From NCBI RefSeq assembly GCF_022884085.1, contig NZ_JAGGCS010000013.1, forward strand, positions 80,476 to 144,475: 64,000 bases of DNA, in the 5' to 3' direction. Under the pieces are notes generated by a model, which saw only the letters and a program-made list of their open reading frames with translations, was not told the origin of the DNA and ran no database searches. The position numbers and the translations under genes were made by a program. Positions 23,947 through 32,901 of this stretch are shown here, in pieces. Every line of letters begins with the position of its first letter. Positions within the stretch are counted from its first letter, which is position 1. The DNA comes from Paenirhizobium cremeum. GTDB lineage: Bacteria > Pseudomonadota > Alphaproteobacteria > Rhizobiales > Rhizobiaceae.

Positions 23947-24669
23947 AGTTCTCACCCTTTCTCCAATTCCGCGAAGCGGTCTTCTCGTGCTCCTCGTGGG
24001 CAGGAGCCCCGCTCCTGTTCCCGAGTTCGCGCGGAGCAGCGGGGGAGAGGGTGGCAAGGGGATAAAACGGAGGGGTTTCGCCCGCCCGAGGCAAAGCCGA
24101 AGGGGCGTCGCGTCAGTGGCGATCCTGCACGAAAGCGCGGCCGTAAGGCTGCGCGAAGGAAGGACGGGGAGACCGTTTTTTCCCCTTGTGAGGGAGAGGG
24201 GGCGGCGCTCCTCTTTCCCTCATCAAAGAGACAGACAGGACGCCTCCGGCGTCACTGCTTCATCGTGACTTAGACCGGACAAATCATGCTGATGCTGATC
24301 ACTGTGAAGAGCTTTAGGAGAGTGGAGAGGCCGCCCCGATCAGGCGGGACGGCCTCCGCAGGCATGACAGATAAGGGCTAGAGATCTGCCATGACCTGAC
24401 CTGATCAGCCGGCAATATGGGTCGATCGCGCGAGGCTGTAAATGTTCCGAACCGGTTTTTACCCAAGACGCATGTGATGGAAGGCGAAGCCGCAGCGCAA
24501 CCGATCGTCACCCGAATGGGCGGAGACAGTGCCTGCTGGCTCCGTGCCGAAGGCATAGAGCGGGGTCGCAAAGCGATGCGCCAAAGCAGCGATCCGGGGT
24601 AGACTTTCGAGGCACCATCTTTAATTGTCCCGGAGGAATAACGATTATTTTCCAGTATGGTTGTTGGCA
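23947..24669. other. Long non-coding region between DUF3846 gene and XRE regulator
   Basis: About 720 bp with divergent genes at its ends. The left 300 bp are C-rich on the minus strand with several hairpins, like the leader of the ParB-like gene. A nested hairpin with GAGGCCG (24327-24333) and CGGCCTC (24350-24356) arms lies in the middle. No frame here has a ribosome site. Confidence 0.45.
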
Positions 24670-25188
24670 ATGGCAGGTTTCGGACTCGAGCAGTGGGTAA
24701 ACTATCTCGGACTTGAACGCGTTGACGATCCAAACAAAGATCATCCGGTTTATCGCAAACGGCTCGACGGAAAGATCATCGATCTCAGGCAACTGGATCT
24801 GCTTGTCGCGCAAAGGCTGCGTGACCTGCGGACCGATCGACAACTTGCGCAAGCCAAAGTCGCTATGCTGCTAGGGGTGAAGGAGGCTACCTACGCCCGC
24901 TACGAAAACGCCTCCTCCTTGATGACAGTCGGACGCCTGCTCCACGTTTTCGAAGTCCTGGATATCACTCCGGAAGAGTTCTTCGATCCTTTCGTCAAAG
25001 AACGGTCCCCTCAATCCGAAGGCAACTCACAGGAAGCAGAGAGAAACAAGCTGATGGAAGAAACGGTCGGCCACCTGCAGAAGCTCGACGTAACGACCTT
25101 GAAGATGGTGCATGACCTTGTGCTTGCTATGGAGCCCCGGACGATCGAGAAGCAGAGAGGGAATGGCGCGGCGAAAGCAGCGCCATAA
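24670..25188 (+). CDS. XRE-family transcriptional regulator
   Basis: The protein has a helix-turn-helix of the XRE type: LLVAQRLRDLRTDRQLAQAK, VAMLLGVKEATYARYENASS, with FEVLDITPEEFFDPFVKE after it. The C-terminal tail (EETVGHLQKLDVTTLKMVHD) is helical. The start is uncertain: the frame is open from TTG 24625, and a GGAGGAA site lies at 24632-24638, but ATG 24670 is the first ATG in frame; TTG 24661 or 24664 is also possible. Targets are unknown. Confidence 0.8.
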   Translation: MAGFGLEQWVNYLGLERVDDPNKDHPVYRKRLDGKIIDLRQLDLLVAQRLRDLRTDRQLAQAKVAMLLGVKEATYARYENASSLMTVGRLLHVFEVLDITPEEFFDPFVKERSPQSEGNSQEAERNKLMEETVGHLQKLDVTTLKMVHDLVLAMEPRTIEKQRGNGAAKAAP

Positions 25189-25527
25189 CTTGCACTCAAT
25201 GGGTTGGCTCTGGTTTCCGCCGCGCGCCGGCCGCCATTGGCGAATAGCCGGCGCTCATGCGGCGTCCTTCCCCCCATCTGGCGAAGCCACCGCTCGGATC
25301 GATCGGCGCCAGTCCGAGATCCGAGGAAGACAATGAAGAACATCGGAGCTTTCAGCATAGCGCCGCCCCTCCTTAAAGGGCGGGAAAGCGGGAATTCTCG
25401 ACACGGTTTTGACGGATAAAGGGAAGCCGCAGGAGGCTTAGCATAGCGCCGCGAAGCGGAAGCCGGGACCGACTTCCCCCGCCAAAACCGTTCCGTTAGA
25501 TTCGACAGTGACAGGAAAGGTGATCCC
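25189..25527. other. Intergenic region with 42-bp repeat copy 2
   Basis: 340 bp without a supported gene. It carries the second copy of the 42-bp repeat (25292-25333) and GC-rich sequence; the ribosome site of the 25528 gene lies at its right end. Confidence 0.5.
25292..25333 (+). repeat. 42-bp dispersed repeat, copy 2
   Basis: It matches 11511-11552 at 38 of 42 positions in the same orientation, and also lies in an intergenic region. The shared core is CGATCGGCGCCAGTCCGA. Confidence 0.6.
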
Positions 25528-25866
25528 ATGACCAATGCTTTTGACCAGGCACTGCAAAAGGCAACCGGCGGCTACCCAGTCGATACCCTGATCGTCACCA
25601 GAAACGAGGATGGCGAACCCGAAGTGTCGATGTTCGTGCTCGATGCCGACAATCAGCTGCTGCAGGTCGCATATGACCCGGAGGGCGGTATCATATTCAA
25701 AACCGCTCAACAGGACGACTCGCTTTTCTCACGCCATCTCCTTGAGCGGATCGCGAAGATGCAGGTTTCGGCGGACCGAAGATGGAAAGAGCTTCAGCGT
25801 CATTGGGTGGACGACAAGGCGACCTGGGAGGGCTTTGAACATCTTCTCGATACACCAAGTATTTAG
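25528..25866 (+). CDS. Protein of unknown function
   Basis: This 112-residue protein starts MTNAFDQALQKATGGYPVDT and has a soluble alpha/beta character (LIVTRNEDGEPEVSMFVLDA, RIAKMQVSADRRWKELQRHW). GGAAAGGTGATCCC precedes the ATG. Its stop overlaps by four bases the stop of the convergent gene at 25863. Composition supports a real gene, but I recognise no family. Confidence 0.65.
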   Translation: MTNAFDQALQKATGGYPVDTLIVTRNEDGEPEVSMFVLDADNQLLQVAYDPEGGIIFKTAQQDDSLFSRHLLERIAKMQVSADRRWKELQRHWVDDKATWEGFEHLLDTPSI

Positions 25867-26210
25867 TGAAGCGAGCGCGTCGGCTCCGGCAGCAGCATTA
25901 CCATCTGCTTCACGACCGTTCGCAATTTTCTCCAGTTTTGTAGATCGCCTTCGTTCACTCGCTCCTGGATCGCTGTCAGAATCCATCCGACGCAGGCTAT
26001 ATCGTCTGCAGCGCGGTATTCGTCCGACCGATGGAAGCAAGCGACGATGCGAGGCCGTGCGCCTTCCTCGGTCTTCGGAATCTGCGAAACCAGATCCTGC
26101 GCTTCTCGATAGGCCTTTGCCACACGTTTGAGGTCGTCTGGCCCGGCTTGAGTGATCATGCCGACGGTCCACATCAGCGTACTTGACAGGTGTTCCACTT
26201 CGTCAGTCAT
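25863..26210 (-). CDS. Protein of unknown function
   Basis: This protein of about 115 residues starts MTDEVEHLSSTLMWTVGMIT and is largely helical (DDLKRVAKAYREAQDLVSQI, DDIACVGWILTAIQERVNEG). ATG 26208-26210 is preferred because GAGGAT lies six bases upstream; the frame is open to 26240. It is convergent with and overlaps the 25528 gene by four bases. No domain is recognised. Confidence 0.6.
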   Translation of the reverse strand: MTDEVEHLSSTLMWTVGMITQAGPDDLKRVAKAYREAQDLVSQIPKTEEGARPRIVACFHRSDEYRAADDIACVGWILTAIQERVNEGDLQNWRKLRTVVKQMVMLLPEPTRSLH

Positions 26211-26338
26211 GGCGATCCTCATTCCTCTCCATTGTGACAACGCCTCAAAAAGTTAACACCACGCCGACACTCGCGTCAGGTGCAAATCTGCAGATTAGGA
26301 TCGCGTAATCTTCTATCTTGATTTTTGGCGTCCTTTGT

Positions 26339-26353
26339 GTTCCCTGTTTGTTC
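26339..26353. promoter_or_regulatory. LexA box of the alphaproteobacterial type
   Basis: GTTC-CCTGTTT-GTTC matches the alphaproteobacterial SOS consensus GTTC-N7-GTTC exactly. It lies 34 bp before the umuD ATG, a position suited to repressing that promoter. Confidence 0.85.
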
Positions 26354-26386
26354 CTTTCGCTATCAGTCGTGAAAGGATCGAATTGA

Positions 26387-26818
26387 ATGCTCGCCGGCCT
26401 GAAAATCGAGGCAGAAATCTATGTGCCTCTCATGCTCCACGGGTTATGCGCCGGCTTTCCATCACCCGCAGATGACTACATCGAAGAGTCCATCGACCTT
26501 ACCAAGCTCCTGATCCGAAACCCGCCGGCAACCTTCCTGTGGAAGGTCGACGGCAATTCGATGCGAGACGCCGGGATCTTCCATGGGGATCTGATCGTGG
26601 TCGACCGAAGCGTGCGGCCGGTCGATGGCGATATTGTCGTGGCGACCGTGCACGGCGAGCGATCATTGAAGCGGCTGCGCATGACGGGCGGTCGGCCGCG
26701 GCTGATGTTTGAGAATTCGGACATGCCGCTGTTCGACCTTCCAGAGATTGCAGAAGTCGAGATCTGGGGTGTCGCACTTTGCAACATACATTGGCTGCGA
26801 CCGAGGAAGCAGGGATGA
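26387..26818 (+). CDS. umuD: UmuD-type SOS mutagenesis protein (S24 peptidase family)
   Basis: The 143-residue protein has the features of UmuD: a self-cleavage site LCAGFPSP (Ala22-Gly23), catalytic Ser58 in VDGNSMRDAG and Lys95 in ERSLKRLRM. RecA filaments trigger its cleavage, and the product joins UmuC to form DNA polymerase V. A LexA box lies upstream and the stop overlaps the umuC start by four bases (ATGA), so the pair is one damage-induced operon. Confidence 0.92.
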   Translation: MLAGLKIEAEIYVPLMLHGLCAGFPSPADDYIEESIDLTKLLIRNPPATFLWKVDGNSMRDAGIFHGDLIVVDRSVRPVDGDIVVATVHGERSLKRLRMTGGRPRLMFENSDMPLFDLPEIAEVEIWGVALCNIHWLRPRKQG

Positions 26819-28086
26819 CCTCATTTGCACTGATTGACGGCAATTCATTCTATTGCTCCTGCGAGCGCGTCTTTGACCCTGCCATAGCAAAGCGGCCGGT
26901 GATTGTTTTGTCCAACAACGACGGGTGCGCCGTTGCCAGAACGGCGGAGGCCAAGGCGCTCGGCATTGGCATGGGCGAACCCTACTTCAAGATCCGCGAT
27001 CTCTGTCGTGACAATGATGTGGCGGTCTATTCCAGCAACTACACCCTTTATGGCGACATGAGCGCCAGGCTGAATGCGATCTATCGGCAATGGTCTCCGG
27101 ATGTTGAGGTCTATTCGATAGATGAAAGCTTTTTGGATATGACCGACATCAGGCCAGCGGATCGCGTCGCCTTCGGCCGCGATCTTCGGTCCACGGTTCA
27201 GCAATGGACCGGTATCCCGACCTGTGTCGGCATTGGCCCGAGCAAGACACTGGCAAAGTTCGCAAACCACGTTGCAAAGAAGAACCCGGAGCTCGGCGGC
27301 GTCTGCGACCTGACAGATGCAGCCGTACGGCGAGGCTGGCTCGATCGCGTCGAGGTTGGGGAGGTTTGGGGCGTTGGATCGGCATCAGAGCGAAAGCTAT
27401 TCGACCTGGGCATCGAAACAGCCGGCGACTTGGCTCGCGTCGATGCGCGGCTTGCCCGCAATCTTCTGAGCGTGGTGGGGGAGAGGACGGTTCTGGAACT
27501 GCAGGGCATTTCATGCCTGCCGCTTGAAGACGTGCCGCCACAACGGAAGGGCTGCGCCTTAACCCGATCCTTTGGAGCGCCAGTCACGGATCTTGCCGGA
27601 ATGCTCGAGGCAGTCGCGGCCTATGCGATGAGGGCAGGGGAGAAGCTGCGCCGGCATGGCCTCGAGGCGACACATATGGCGGTCTTCATGCACACGTCGC
27701 GCTTCAACAGACAAGACAAACCGCACTCGGCACAGACTACAGTCCACTTCGCCGACGCTTCCAACGACACTTTCGACCTCATCCGGGCCGCTCAGAGCGG
27801 GGCGCGCAAGATATTTAGGGACGGCCATCGCTACGCGAAGGCCGGCATCATCATGAATGATCTGGTGCGGGCGGCGTCACAGCCACGGCCCCTGTTCGGC
27901 GCACGGGACCGTGACCAATCGGAACGGCTGATGACGGCGCTGGATTTGGTCAATGGGAAATTTGGACGCGGATCGCTGATCCCGGCCTCGGCCGGAATTA
28001 AGCGTGACTGGCAAGCAAAGTTTGACCGCCGATCGCCGCGATACACGACCAACATCAAAGAGTTGCCAGTCGCACTGGCAAGATGA
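26815..28086 (+). CDS. umuC: UmuC-type Y-family DNA polymerase
   Basis: The 423-residue protein has the Y-family palm motifs FALIDGNSFYCSCERVFDP, IVLSNNDGCAVARTAEAKAL and VYSIDESFLDM, plus thumb and little-finger regions (GIGPSKTLAKFANHVAKK, MNDLVRA, LIPASAGIKRDWQAKFDRRS). It is the polymerase subunit of Pol V for error-prone bypass. The ATG at 26815 overlaps the umuD stop. The frame opens earlier (26779) but only inside umuD. Plasmid umuDC pairs raise mutation and damage tolerance of the host. Confidence 0.94.
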   Translation: MTSFALIDGNSFYCSCERVFDPAIAKRPVIVLSNNDGCAVARTAEAKALGIGMGEPYFKIRDLCRDNDVAVYSSNYTLYGDMSARLNAIYRQWSPDVEVYSIDESFLDMTDIRPADRVAFGRDLRSTVQQWTGIPTCVGIGPSKTLAKFANHVAKKNPELGGVCDLTDAAVRRGWLDRVEVGEVWGVGSASERKLFDLGIETAGDLARVDARLARNLLSVVGERTVLELQGISCLPLEDVPPQRKGCALTRSFGAPVTDLAGMLEAVAAYAMRAGEKLRRHGLEATHMAVFMHTSRFNRQDKPHSAQTTVHFADASNDTFDLIRAAQSGARKIFRDGHRYAKAGIIMNDLVRAASQPRPLFGARDRDQSERLMTALDLVNGKFGRGSLIPASAGIKRDWQAKFDRRSPRYTTNIKELPVALAR

Positions 28087-28106
28087 GGTCTAGGCTGTAA
28101 GTGAGA

Positions 28107-28127
28107 AGCCGCCCTAGTGGGGCGGCT
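28107..28127. terminator. Hairpin between convergent umuC and the 54-residue gene
   Basis: AGCCGCCC (28107-28114) and GGGCGGCT (28120-28127) form a stem 20 bp after the umuC stop and overlap the 3' end of the minus-strand gene. It can serve both transcripts. Confidence 0.55.
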
Positions 28128-28278
28128 CGTTGCTGATCAACGCTTCGAAAGCGGCTTCTTCTCCGGCAAGCTTCGCTTCGGCCGTCGCCAGCTCGGCTGC
28201 GATCTGCTGGCGCTCTGCCGGGTCGATGGATGCTGCAAGTTCGGCACGCAGCTCGTTGATGTGGTCGTAAGTGGTCAT
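28114..28278 (-). CDS. Small helical protein of unknown function
   Basis: A 54-residue protein starts MTTYDHINELRAELAASIDP and is made of charged amphipathic helices (ERQQIAAELATAEAKLAGEE). Two adjacent ATGs (28279-28281 and 28276-28278) follow AGGAGCTG; the second has the better spacing. It is convergent with umuC. I recognise no family; small coiled-coil proteins of this kind are common on rhizobial plasmids. Confidence 0.6.
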   Translation of the reverse strand: MTTYDHINELRAELAASIDPAERQQIAAELATAEAKLAGEEAAFEALISNEPPH

Positions 28279-28549
28279 CATCAGCTCCTTTGATTGAAAA
28301 CAAAGGCGGCGGACCGATAAGGGAGGGCTTGGGTCAACGACCGCCGAAGGCGGCCTTCGGGGCGTGGGGGAGCCGATTTCGTTGCGCAGCCGCGAAATTG
28401 GGGGCACCGTGCATCGTTGACGCAAGCGCTGCCTTATCGGTGGAATTGGCTGATGTTGAGAGAGAATATACCTCTCCGTATCGCACTTTTTTATGTTCCT
28501 TCGGAACAGGCACTGCAGGCGGGCGTTGTGGCCTGGGAGGGGCTAGGGA

Positions 28550-28777
28550 ATGACTGACAATACAGCGATATTCAGAAAGCTTGCCTGCAGCGACATGGTT
28601 CGAAACGCGCTGCAGAATCATGCGTACCGTCACCCAGTTGCCTATGATGATCTCTTTGGAACCCTACTAGAGCGCCTATCTGACGCGGAAAGCACGTCGG
28701 AGGTGAGGAGTTATTCGCCTGCTCGAAACGCGGGACTTGCGGATGGCGGTGCGACAACCCATATCGAGATTGTCTGA
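28550..28777 (+). CDS. Small protein of unknown function
   Basis: A 75-residue frame starts ATG 28550 with GGAGGGGCTAGGGA ahead. It begins MTDNTAIFRKLACSDMVRNA and continues HAYRHPVAYDDLFGTLLERL, which looks protein-like; the tail is less so. A terminator follows at 28846. No family is recognised. Confidence 0.5.
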   Translation: MTDNTAIFRKLACSDMVRNALQNHAYRHPVAYDDLFGTLLERLSDAESTSEVRSYSPARNAGLADGGATTHIEIV

Positions 28778-28845
28778 CGCGGGCGCAAGCCTCCCCAGCT
28801 TCTGCGTCAGTCGTTCCCCCTCTGGAGGTCTAACCTTCACACCCT

Positions 28846-28876
28846 AAGGGCCGCGACTTTCGCTGGCCCTTTTTTC
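28846..28876 (+). terminator. Rho-independent terminator
   Basis: AAGGGCC (28846-28852) and GGCCCTT (28865-28871) with a 12-nt loop are followed by a run of six T. It ends plus-strand transcription from the 28550 gene. Confidence 0.75.
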
Positions 28877-29397
28877 TTGCGCCAATTCCAGTCGGTCAAC
28901 CGCACCTCGTCTCGACAACCAGCCCAATGCGGTACCTCTCCTGATCGTCAGGCGGTCCTCACGGAAGTCCCACGCCACCATATCGCTGGCCCCGCTTCAA
29001 CGCACCGTTTTGTCGCTGGTCAGCCGCATGGCCTCTTCGTCTGTGCGCTCAATCTTCCCGCCAGGCCATCGAGTGACAGCAACGTTCCAAGGAACGTCTG
29101 CGCGTGAAGTCGACACGCGATCCGCGAAGTACCCGGCTACAGCGAACGCCAAGCCGGCGACGATCGACGAAGAAGGAATAGTACGGACTTGTGATCTTGG
29201 CTCTCCTTAAACTGAAGCATTTACAGAGAGTTCCGGATTGGCTTTTCCGGGTCTCTCCCAGCCCATCCAATCTTGTCGCACTAGTCGAGTGCGGTGACAC
29301 CATGACACCGCCGGGAATGAACACTCCTGTTGCTCGCGCGGCAGGTCTTAGGTTAGGCTGGTCGCTGATCTTGGATCGTGGTTGAAACCCTTGTCCC
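28877..29397. other. Gene-poor stretch between plasmid genes and the envelope/metal island
   Basis: 520 bp with only short open frames on both strands and no ribosome sites. It marks the left boundary of the ccmF-containing segment. I see no inverted repeats typical of IS ends. Confidence 0.45.
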
Positions 29398-29501
29398 GAT
29401 ACAGTGCCTGCCAGCATGACGAGACTTAAATGCCAAGGGACGCGACCGCTCGTCTGGAGGCGCAAGGGGTGGAACTCAGCGGCATGGAAGAGATCCAATG
29501 A
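29398..29501 (+). pseudogene. 3' remnant of ccmE (cytochrome c maturation heme chaperone)
   Basis: The last codons before ccmF read MPRDATARLEAQGVEL and then SGMEEIQ, ending in a TGA that overlaps the ccmF ATG (ATGA). This matches the C-terminus of rhizobial CcmE (CycJ). Just upstream GATACAGTG, then CATGACGAGACT encode the DTV and HDET parts of the CcmE motif around DTVLAKHDETYMPK, but a one-base deletion separates them and the Tyr codon is TAA (29427-29429). The rest of ccmE is gone. CcmE would carry heme to CcmF. Confidence 0.6.
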
Positions 29502-31483
29502 TCATCGAGCTTGGCCATTATGCTCTCGTGCTGGCGCTCGCCACCTGTCTCGTCGTCTCCATTCTGCCGGTGATCGGCGCGCGGCGCGGGGATGCGGCGA
29601 TGATGGCGGTGGCGACGACCGGCACCTACGCAATGTTCCTCCTCGTCGCCTCCTCCTTCGCGGCCCTCACCTACGGCTACGTACTCTCCGACTTCTCGGT
29701 GCAGAACGTCTTCGAGAATTCGCACTCCCTCAAACCGATGATCTACAAGGTCTCCGGCGTCTGGGGGAACCATGAGGGTTCGATGTTGCTTTGGGTGCTG
29801 ATCCTGACGCTGTTCAGCGCCATGGTCGCCTTCTTCGGCACCAATCTGCCGGACCGCCTGAAGGCGAACGTGCTGGCCGTCCAGGCCTGGATCACGACGG
29901 CCTTCACCCTCTTCATCCTTTTGACTTCAAACCCCTTCATCCGCCTGTCACCCATCCCGGCCGAGGGTCGGGATCTGAACCCGGTTCTGCAGGATATCGG
30001 CCTCGCGATCCATCCGCCTCTGCTCTATCTCGGCTATGTTGGCTTCTCCGTCTGCTTCTCCTTTGCGATTGCCGCCCTGATGGACGGCCGCATCGATGCC
30101 GCCTGGGCCCGCTGGGTTAGGCCCTGGACGCTGGCCGCCTGGGTGTTCCTGACGGCCGGCATCGCCATGGGCTCCTACTGGGCCTATTACGAACTCGGCT
30201 GGGGAGGCTGGTGGTTCTGGGATCCGGTCGAGAACGCCTCCTTCATGCCCTGGCTGGCGGGCACCGCCCTTCTGCATTCGGCGCTCGTCATGGAAAAGCG
30301 CGATGCCCTGAAGATCTGGACGGTGCTGCTCGGCATCATCGCCTTTTCGCTGTCCCTGCTCGGCACCTTCCTCGTACGGTCAGGCGTGCTGACCTCGGTG
30401 CACGCCTTTGCGAACGACCCGACGCGCGGCGTCTTCATTCTCGGCATTCTCATCATCTTCATCGGCGGGGCCTTCACCCTCTTTGCGCTGCGCGCGCCGA
30501 TGCTCAAGGCCGGCGGCCTGTTCCAGCCGATCTCGCGTGAAGGTGCGCTGGTTCTCAACAACCTAATTCTCACCGTCTCCACCGCGTCTGTTCTAATCGG
30601 CACGCTTTATCCGCTGCTTTTGGAGACGCTGACGGGCGAGAAGATCTCGGTCGGTCCGCCCTTCTTCAACATCACCTTTGGGTTGCTCATAATACCCCTC
30701 CTGCTCGCGATGCCCTTCGGGCCATTCCTCGCCTGGAAGCGCGGCGATCTACTTGGTGCGCTGCAGCGGCTTTACGTGGCGGCGGCGGTCTCGCTCATGC
30801 TTGGCCTCGGTTTCTGGTACGCCCAAAATGGCGGTCCCGTCATGGCGGTGGCAGGCCTTGCGCTCGCCTTTTTCGTCATGGGCGGCGCGGTATCCGATCT
30901 CTGGTATCGGGCAGGCTTTGGCAAGCATCCGCTGTCCACCGCCTGGAGTCGACTGAAAGGCCTGCCGCGGTCGGCATTCGGCACGTCACTTGCGCATTTC
31001 GGCATGGGTGTGACCGTGCTCGGCGTCGTGGCCGTCACCACCTTCGAGACGGAAACGGTGGTCGAGATGAAGCCGGGCATGACGGTGGAGGCCGGCGGTT
31101 ATGTCATCACCTTCGACGGTATTCGCGCCGCGACGGGACCTAACTATAGCGAAGACCAGGGGCATTTCACCATCCGCGAAGATGGTGTCGAGGTGGCCGA
31201 TGTCTGGTCGTCGAAGCGGCTCTACACGGCCCGCCAGATGCCGACGACGGAAGCCGGCATCGTCACCTTCGGCTTCAGCCAGCTCTACATCTCGCTGGGT
31301 GACCCAATGGCCGCCGGGGGCATTGTCGTACGTGTCTGGTGGAAGCCCTGGATCCTCTGTATCTGGTCCGGTGCCATCGTGATGATGGCTGGTGGCATCG
31401 TCTCGCTCTCTGATCGCCGTTTGCGAGTCGGAGCGCCTAAGCGAACCAAGGCCTCGATAAGGCCGTCGTTAGGGGTCAGCTGA
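29498..31483 (+). CDS. ccmF: Cytochrome c heme lyase subunit CcmF (CycK)
   Basis: This 661-residue integral membrane protein of normal length has the WWD heme-handling motif (ELGWGGWWFWDPVENASF) and many membrane segments, with family motifs GVWGNHEGSMLLWVLILTLF, LNPVLQDIGLAIHPPLLYLG and FLVRSGVLTSVHAF. CcmF moves heme from CcmE to apocytochrome c in the periplasm. Only a ccmE tail lies before it, and no ccmH/cycL follows, so it is a lone extra copy. It is visibly GC-rich with chromosomal-type codons, suggesting capture of a chromosomal segment. Confidence 0.93.
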   Translation: MIIELGHYALVLALATCLVVSILPVIGARRGDAAMMAVATTGTYAMFLLVASSFAALTYGYVLSDFSVQNVFENSHSLKPMIYKVSGVWGNHEGSMLLWVLILTLFSAMVAFFGTNLPDRLKANVLAVQAWITTAFTLFILLTSNPFIRLSPIPAEGRDLNPVLQDIGLAIHPPLLYLGYVGFSVCFSFAIAALMDGRIDAAWARWVRPWTLAAWVFLTAGIAMGSYWAYYELGWGGWWFWDPVENASFMPWLAGTALLHSALVMEKRDALKIWTVLLGIIAFSLSLLGTFLVRSGVLTSVHAFANDPTRGVFILGILIIFIGGAFTLFALRAPMLKAGGLFQPISREGALVLNNLILTVSTASVLIGTLYPLLLETLTGEKISVGPPFFNITFGLLIIPLLLAMPFGPFLAWKRGDLLGALQRLYVAAAVSLMLGLGFWYAQNGGPVMAVAGLALAFFVMGGAVSDLWYRAGFGKHPLSTAWSRLKGLPRSAFGTSLAHFGMGVTVLGVVAVTTFETETVVEMKPGMTVEAGGYVITFDGIRAATGPNYSEDQGHFTIREDGVEVADVWSSKRLYTARQMPTTEAGIVTFGFSQLYISLGDPMAAGGIVVRVWWKPWILCIWSGAIVMMAGGIVSLSDRRLRVGAPKRTKASIRPSLGVS

Positions 31484-31568
31484 GTGCACGAACAGACAGC
31501 CCCCTCCGCTTCCTGCGCGAATTAGACGAAGGCGCCATCCCGGCCCGGCACAAGGCGGCTTACATTCT

Positions 31569-32552
31569 TCAGGCAGCCTTGTTCGACCCAAACTTTGGTG
31601 CCAGACGAATGTAAGCCAACTGGCTCAGCAGTTCGATCAGTGTCTGCGTGACAATTATTGCCGGAAGGATCGGTACAGCACCCGGGACAGCGAAAGCCAG
31701 CGGCAGGACGACCAGAGAGTTGCGCGTGGCGGCACTGAATGCGACGGCACGGCCCGCTGGCGCATCAAGCCGGAACAACTTACTCATACCCCACCCCGCC
31801 AAGGGCGCAGCAACCGCGTATGCCACGTATATTGGCACAACACGGAAAGTGGCATCGAGTGCGGGGCCGAGTTGCGGTACGACGGCAGCAACCACGACGA
31901 AGAGTACGAACGCTGTCGCAGGAACCGGAAGCAGCCCCAAAACCGCCGACGCACGCTGCCCTGCCACACTTCGGCCGGCCGAGAACTGGATGAGGACGGC
32001 GAAGACAAGCGGGACTGCGATCAGCCAGACGAACGCGTGGAAAAATGGTCCGGCTTTGATAAGAGACCCAGCCTCGGGACCGAGGAAAACGCTCAAATAG
32101 ACGGGCAACAGTAGCATTTGGACGATCAAGAGCGTGGGTGTTGCTGCCAGCAGGAGACGGGCGTCGGCGCGGCCAAGATGCGAGAACGTAACGACATAGT
32201 CGATGCATGGGGCGAGAAGGACCAGCAATACGCCAAGCCGTATCATCGGATCAGGTGGAAGAAACGGGACGAGAACTCCCACTAGCATAGGCATGACGAC
32301 AAAATTCGCCAGCAGCAGGACGCCAAGGAAGCGGAATTGCGCGAGGGCCATCCGAAGTTCGGCAAGCGGAACCTGAAGGAAGGTCACAAACAACATGAAC
32401 GCTAGCGACGGATTTATGCCGATCTCAAGTGCGGTTGTTCCAGAGATCGAGAGAGCCGCCAGAGCGCCAAGGATAACTGCGCCAAAATAGATCTGGACCT
32501 GATGATTTTCGAGGGTGTCACGGAGGGTCAACGGAGCGCTTTCAGTTTTCAT
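31569..32552 (-). CDS. BASS/ACR3-superfamily transporter (arsenite- or bile-acid-type)
   Basis: This 327-residue protein has about ten membrane segments. It shows the pattern of bile acid:sodium symporter/ACR3 proteins: LEIGINPSLAFMLFVTFLQV, VLLVLLAPCIDYVVTFSHLG and FSAATRNSLVVLPLAFAVPG. The Cys in the APCIDY segment sits where ACR3 has its essential Cys. Neighbours are metal and envelope genes, so arsenite or another oxyanion/thiol conjugate export is plausible, but no arsR or arsC is nearby. It starts at ATG 32550-32552. Confidence 0.82.
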   Translation of the reverse strand: MKTESAPLTLRDTLENHQVQIYFGAVILGALAALSISGTTALEIGINPSLAFMLFVTFLQVPLAELRMALAQFRFLGVLLLANFVVMPMLVGVLVPFLPPDPMIRLGVLLVLLAPCIDYVVTFSHLGRADARLLLAATPTLLIVQMLLLPVYLSVFLGPEAGSLIKAGPFFHAFVWLIAVPLVFAVLIQFSAGRSVAGQRASAVLGLLPVPATAFVLFVVVAAVVPQLGPALDATFRVVPIYVAYAVAAPLAGWGMSKLFRLDAPAGRAVAFSAATRNSLVVLPLAFAVPGAVPILPAIIVTQTLIELLSQLAYIRLAPKFGSNKAA

Positions 32553-32901
32553 TTCAGGCCGACGAAGCTAGCCAGGTCCGAGAACAATGGCCGCCGTTGC
32601 TATCCGGTGGTTTAGTCTTCGAACGCCTTTGGTGCCAGCTCGTTGCAGACAAGAAAAGCGCTGCGGGGCTGGAGAACTGGACAGGGAGGCGGACAGAAAA
32701 GTCCGATTTCCAGCATCACCTGAAAGCTTCCACTATATGCCGCAAGTCGCTGAATTTGAGCATGTCGACCTGCGCCGTAGATCAGCGTGACAGTTTGAAA
32801 GGTCTGGGGATAGGTCGGTCCGGGTGCGTGTCAGGCTTTGCGGTATACATGCGCTGTTCTCTGCCTTTCCATGTTGACCAGGCATGAAACTGCTGATGAC
32901 T
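32553..32901. other. Upstream region of the ACR3-like gene
   Basis: 350 bp, gene-free. It should hold the promoter of the minus-strand transporter gene. I find no MerR-type operator like those at 35.2-51 kb. Confidence 0.45.

Noticed and set aside
28290..28553. 87-codon plus-strand frame ahead of the 28550 gene
   Set aside because: No ribosome site, and the translation is Gly/Ala/Arg-rich without protein-like pattern; it covers the likely leader of the next gene.
29191..29385. 64-codon plus-strand frame before ccmF
   Set aside because: No ribosome site and no recognisable domain; it lies in a stretch of mixed short frames at the edge of the captured segment.
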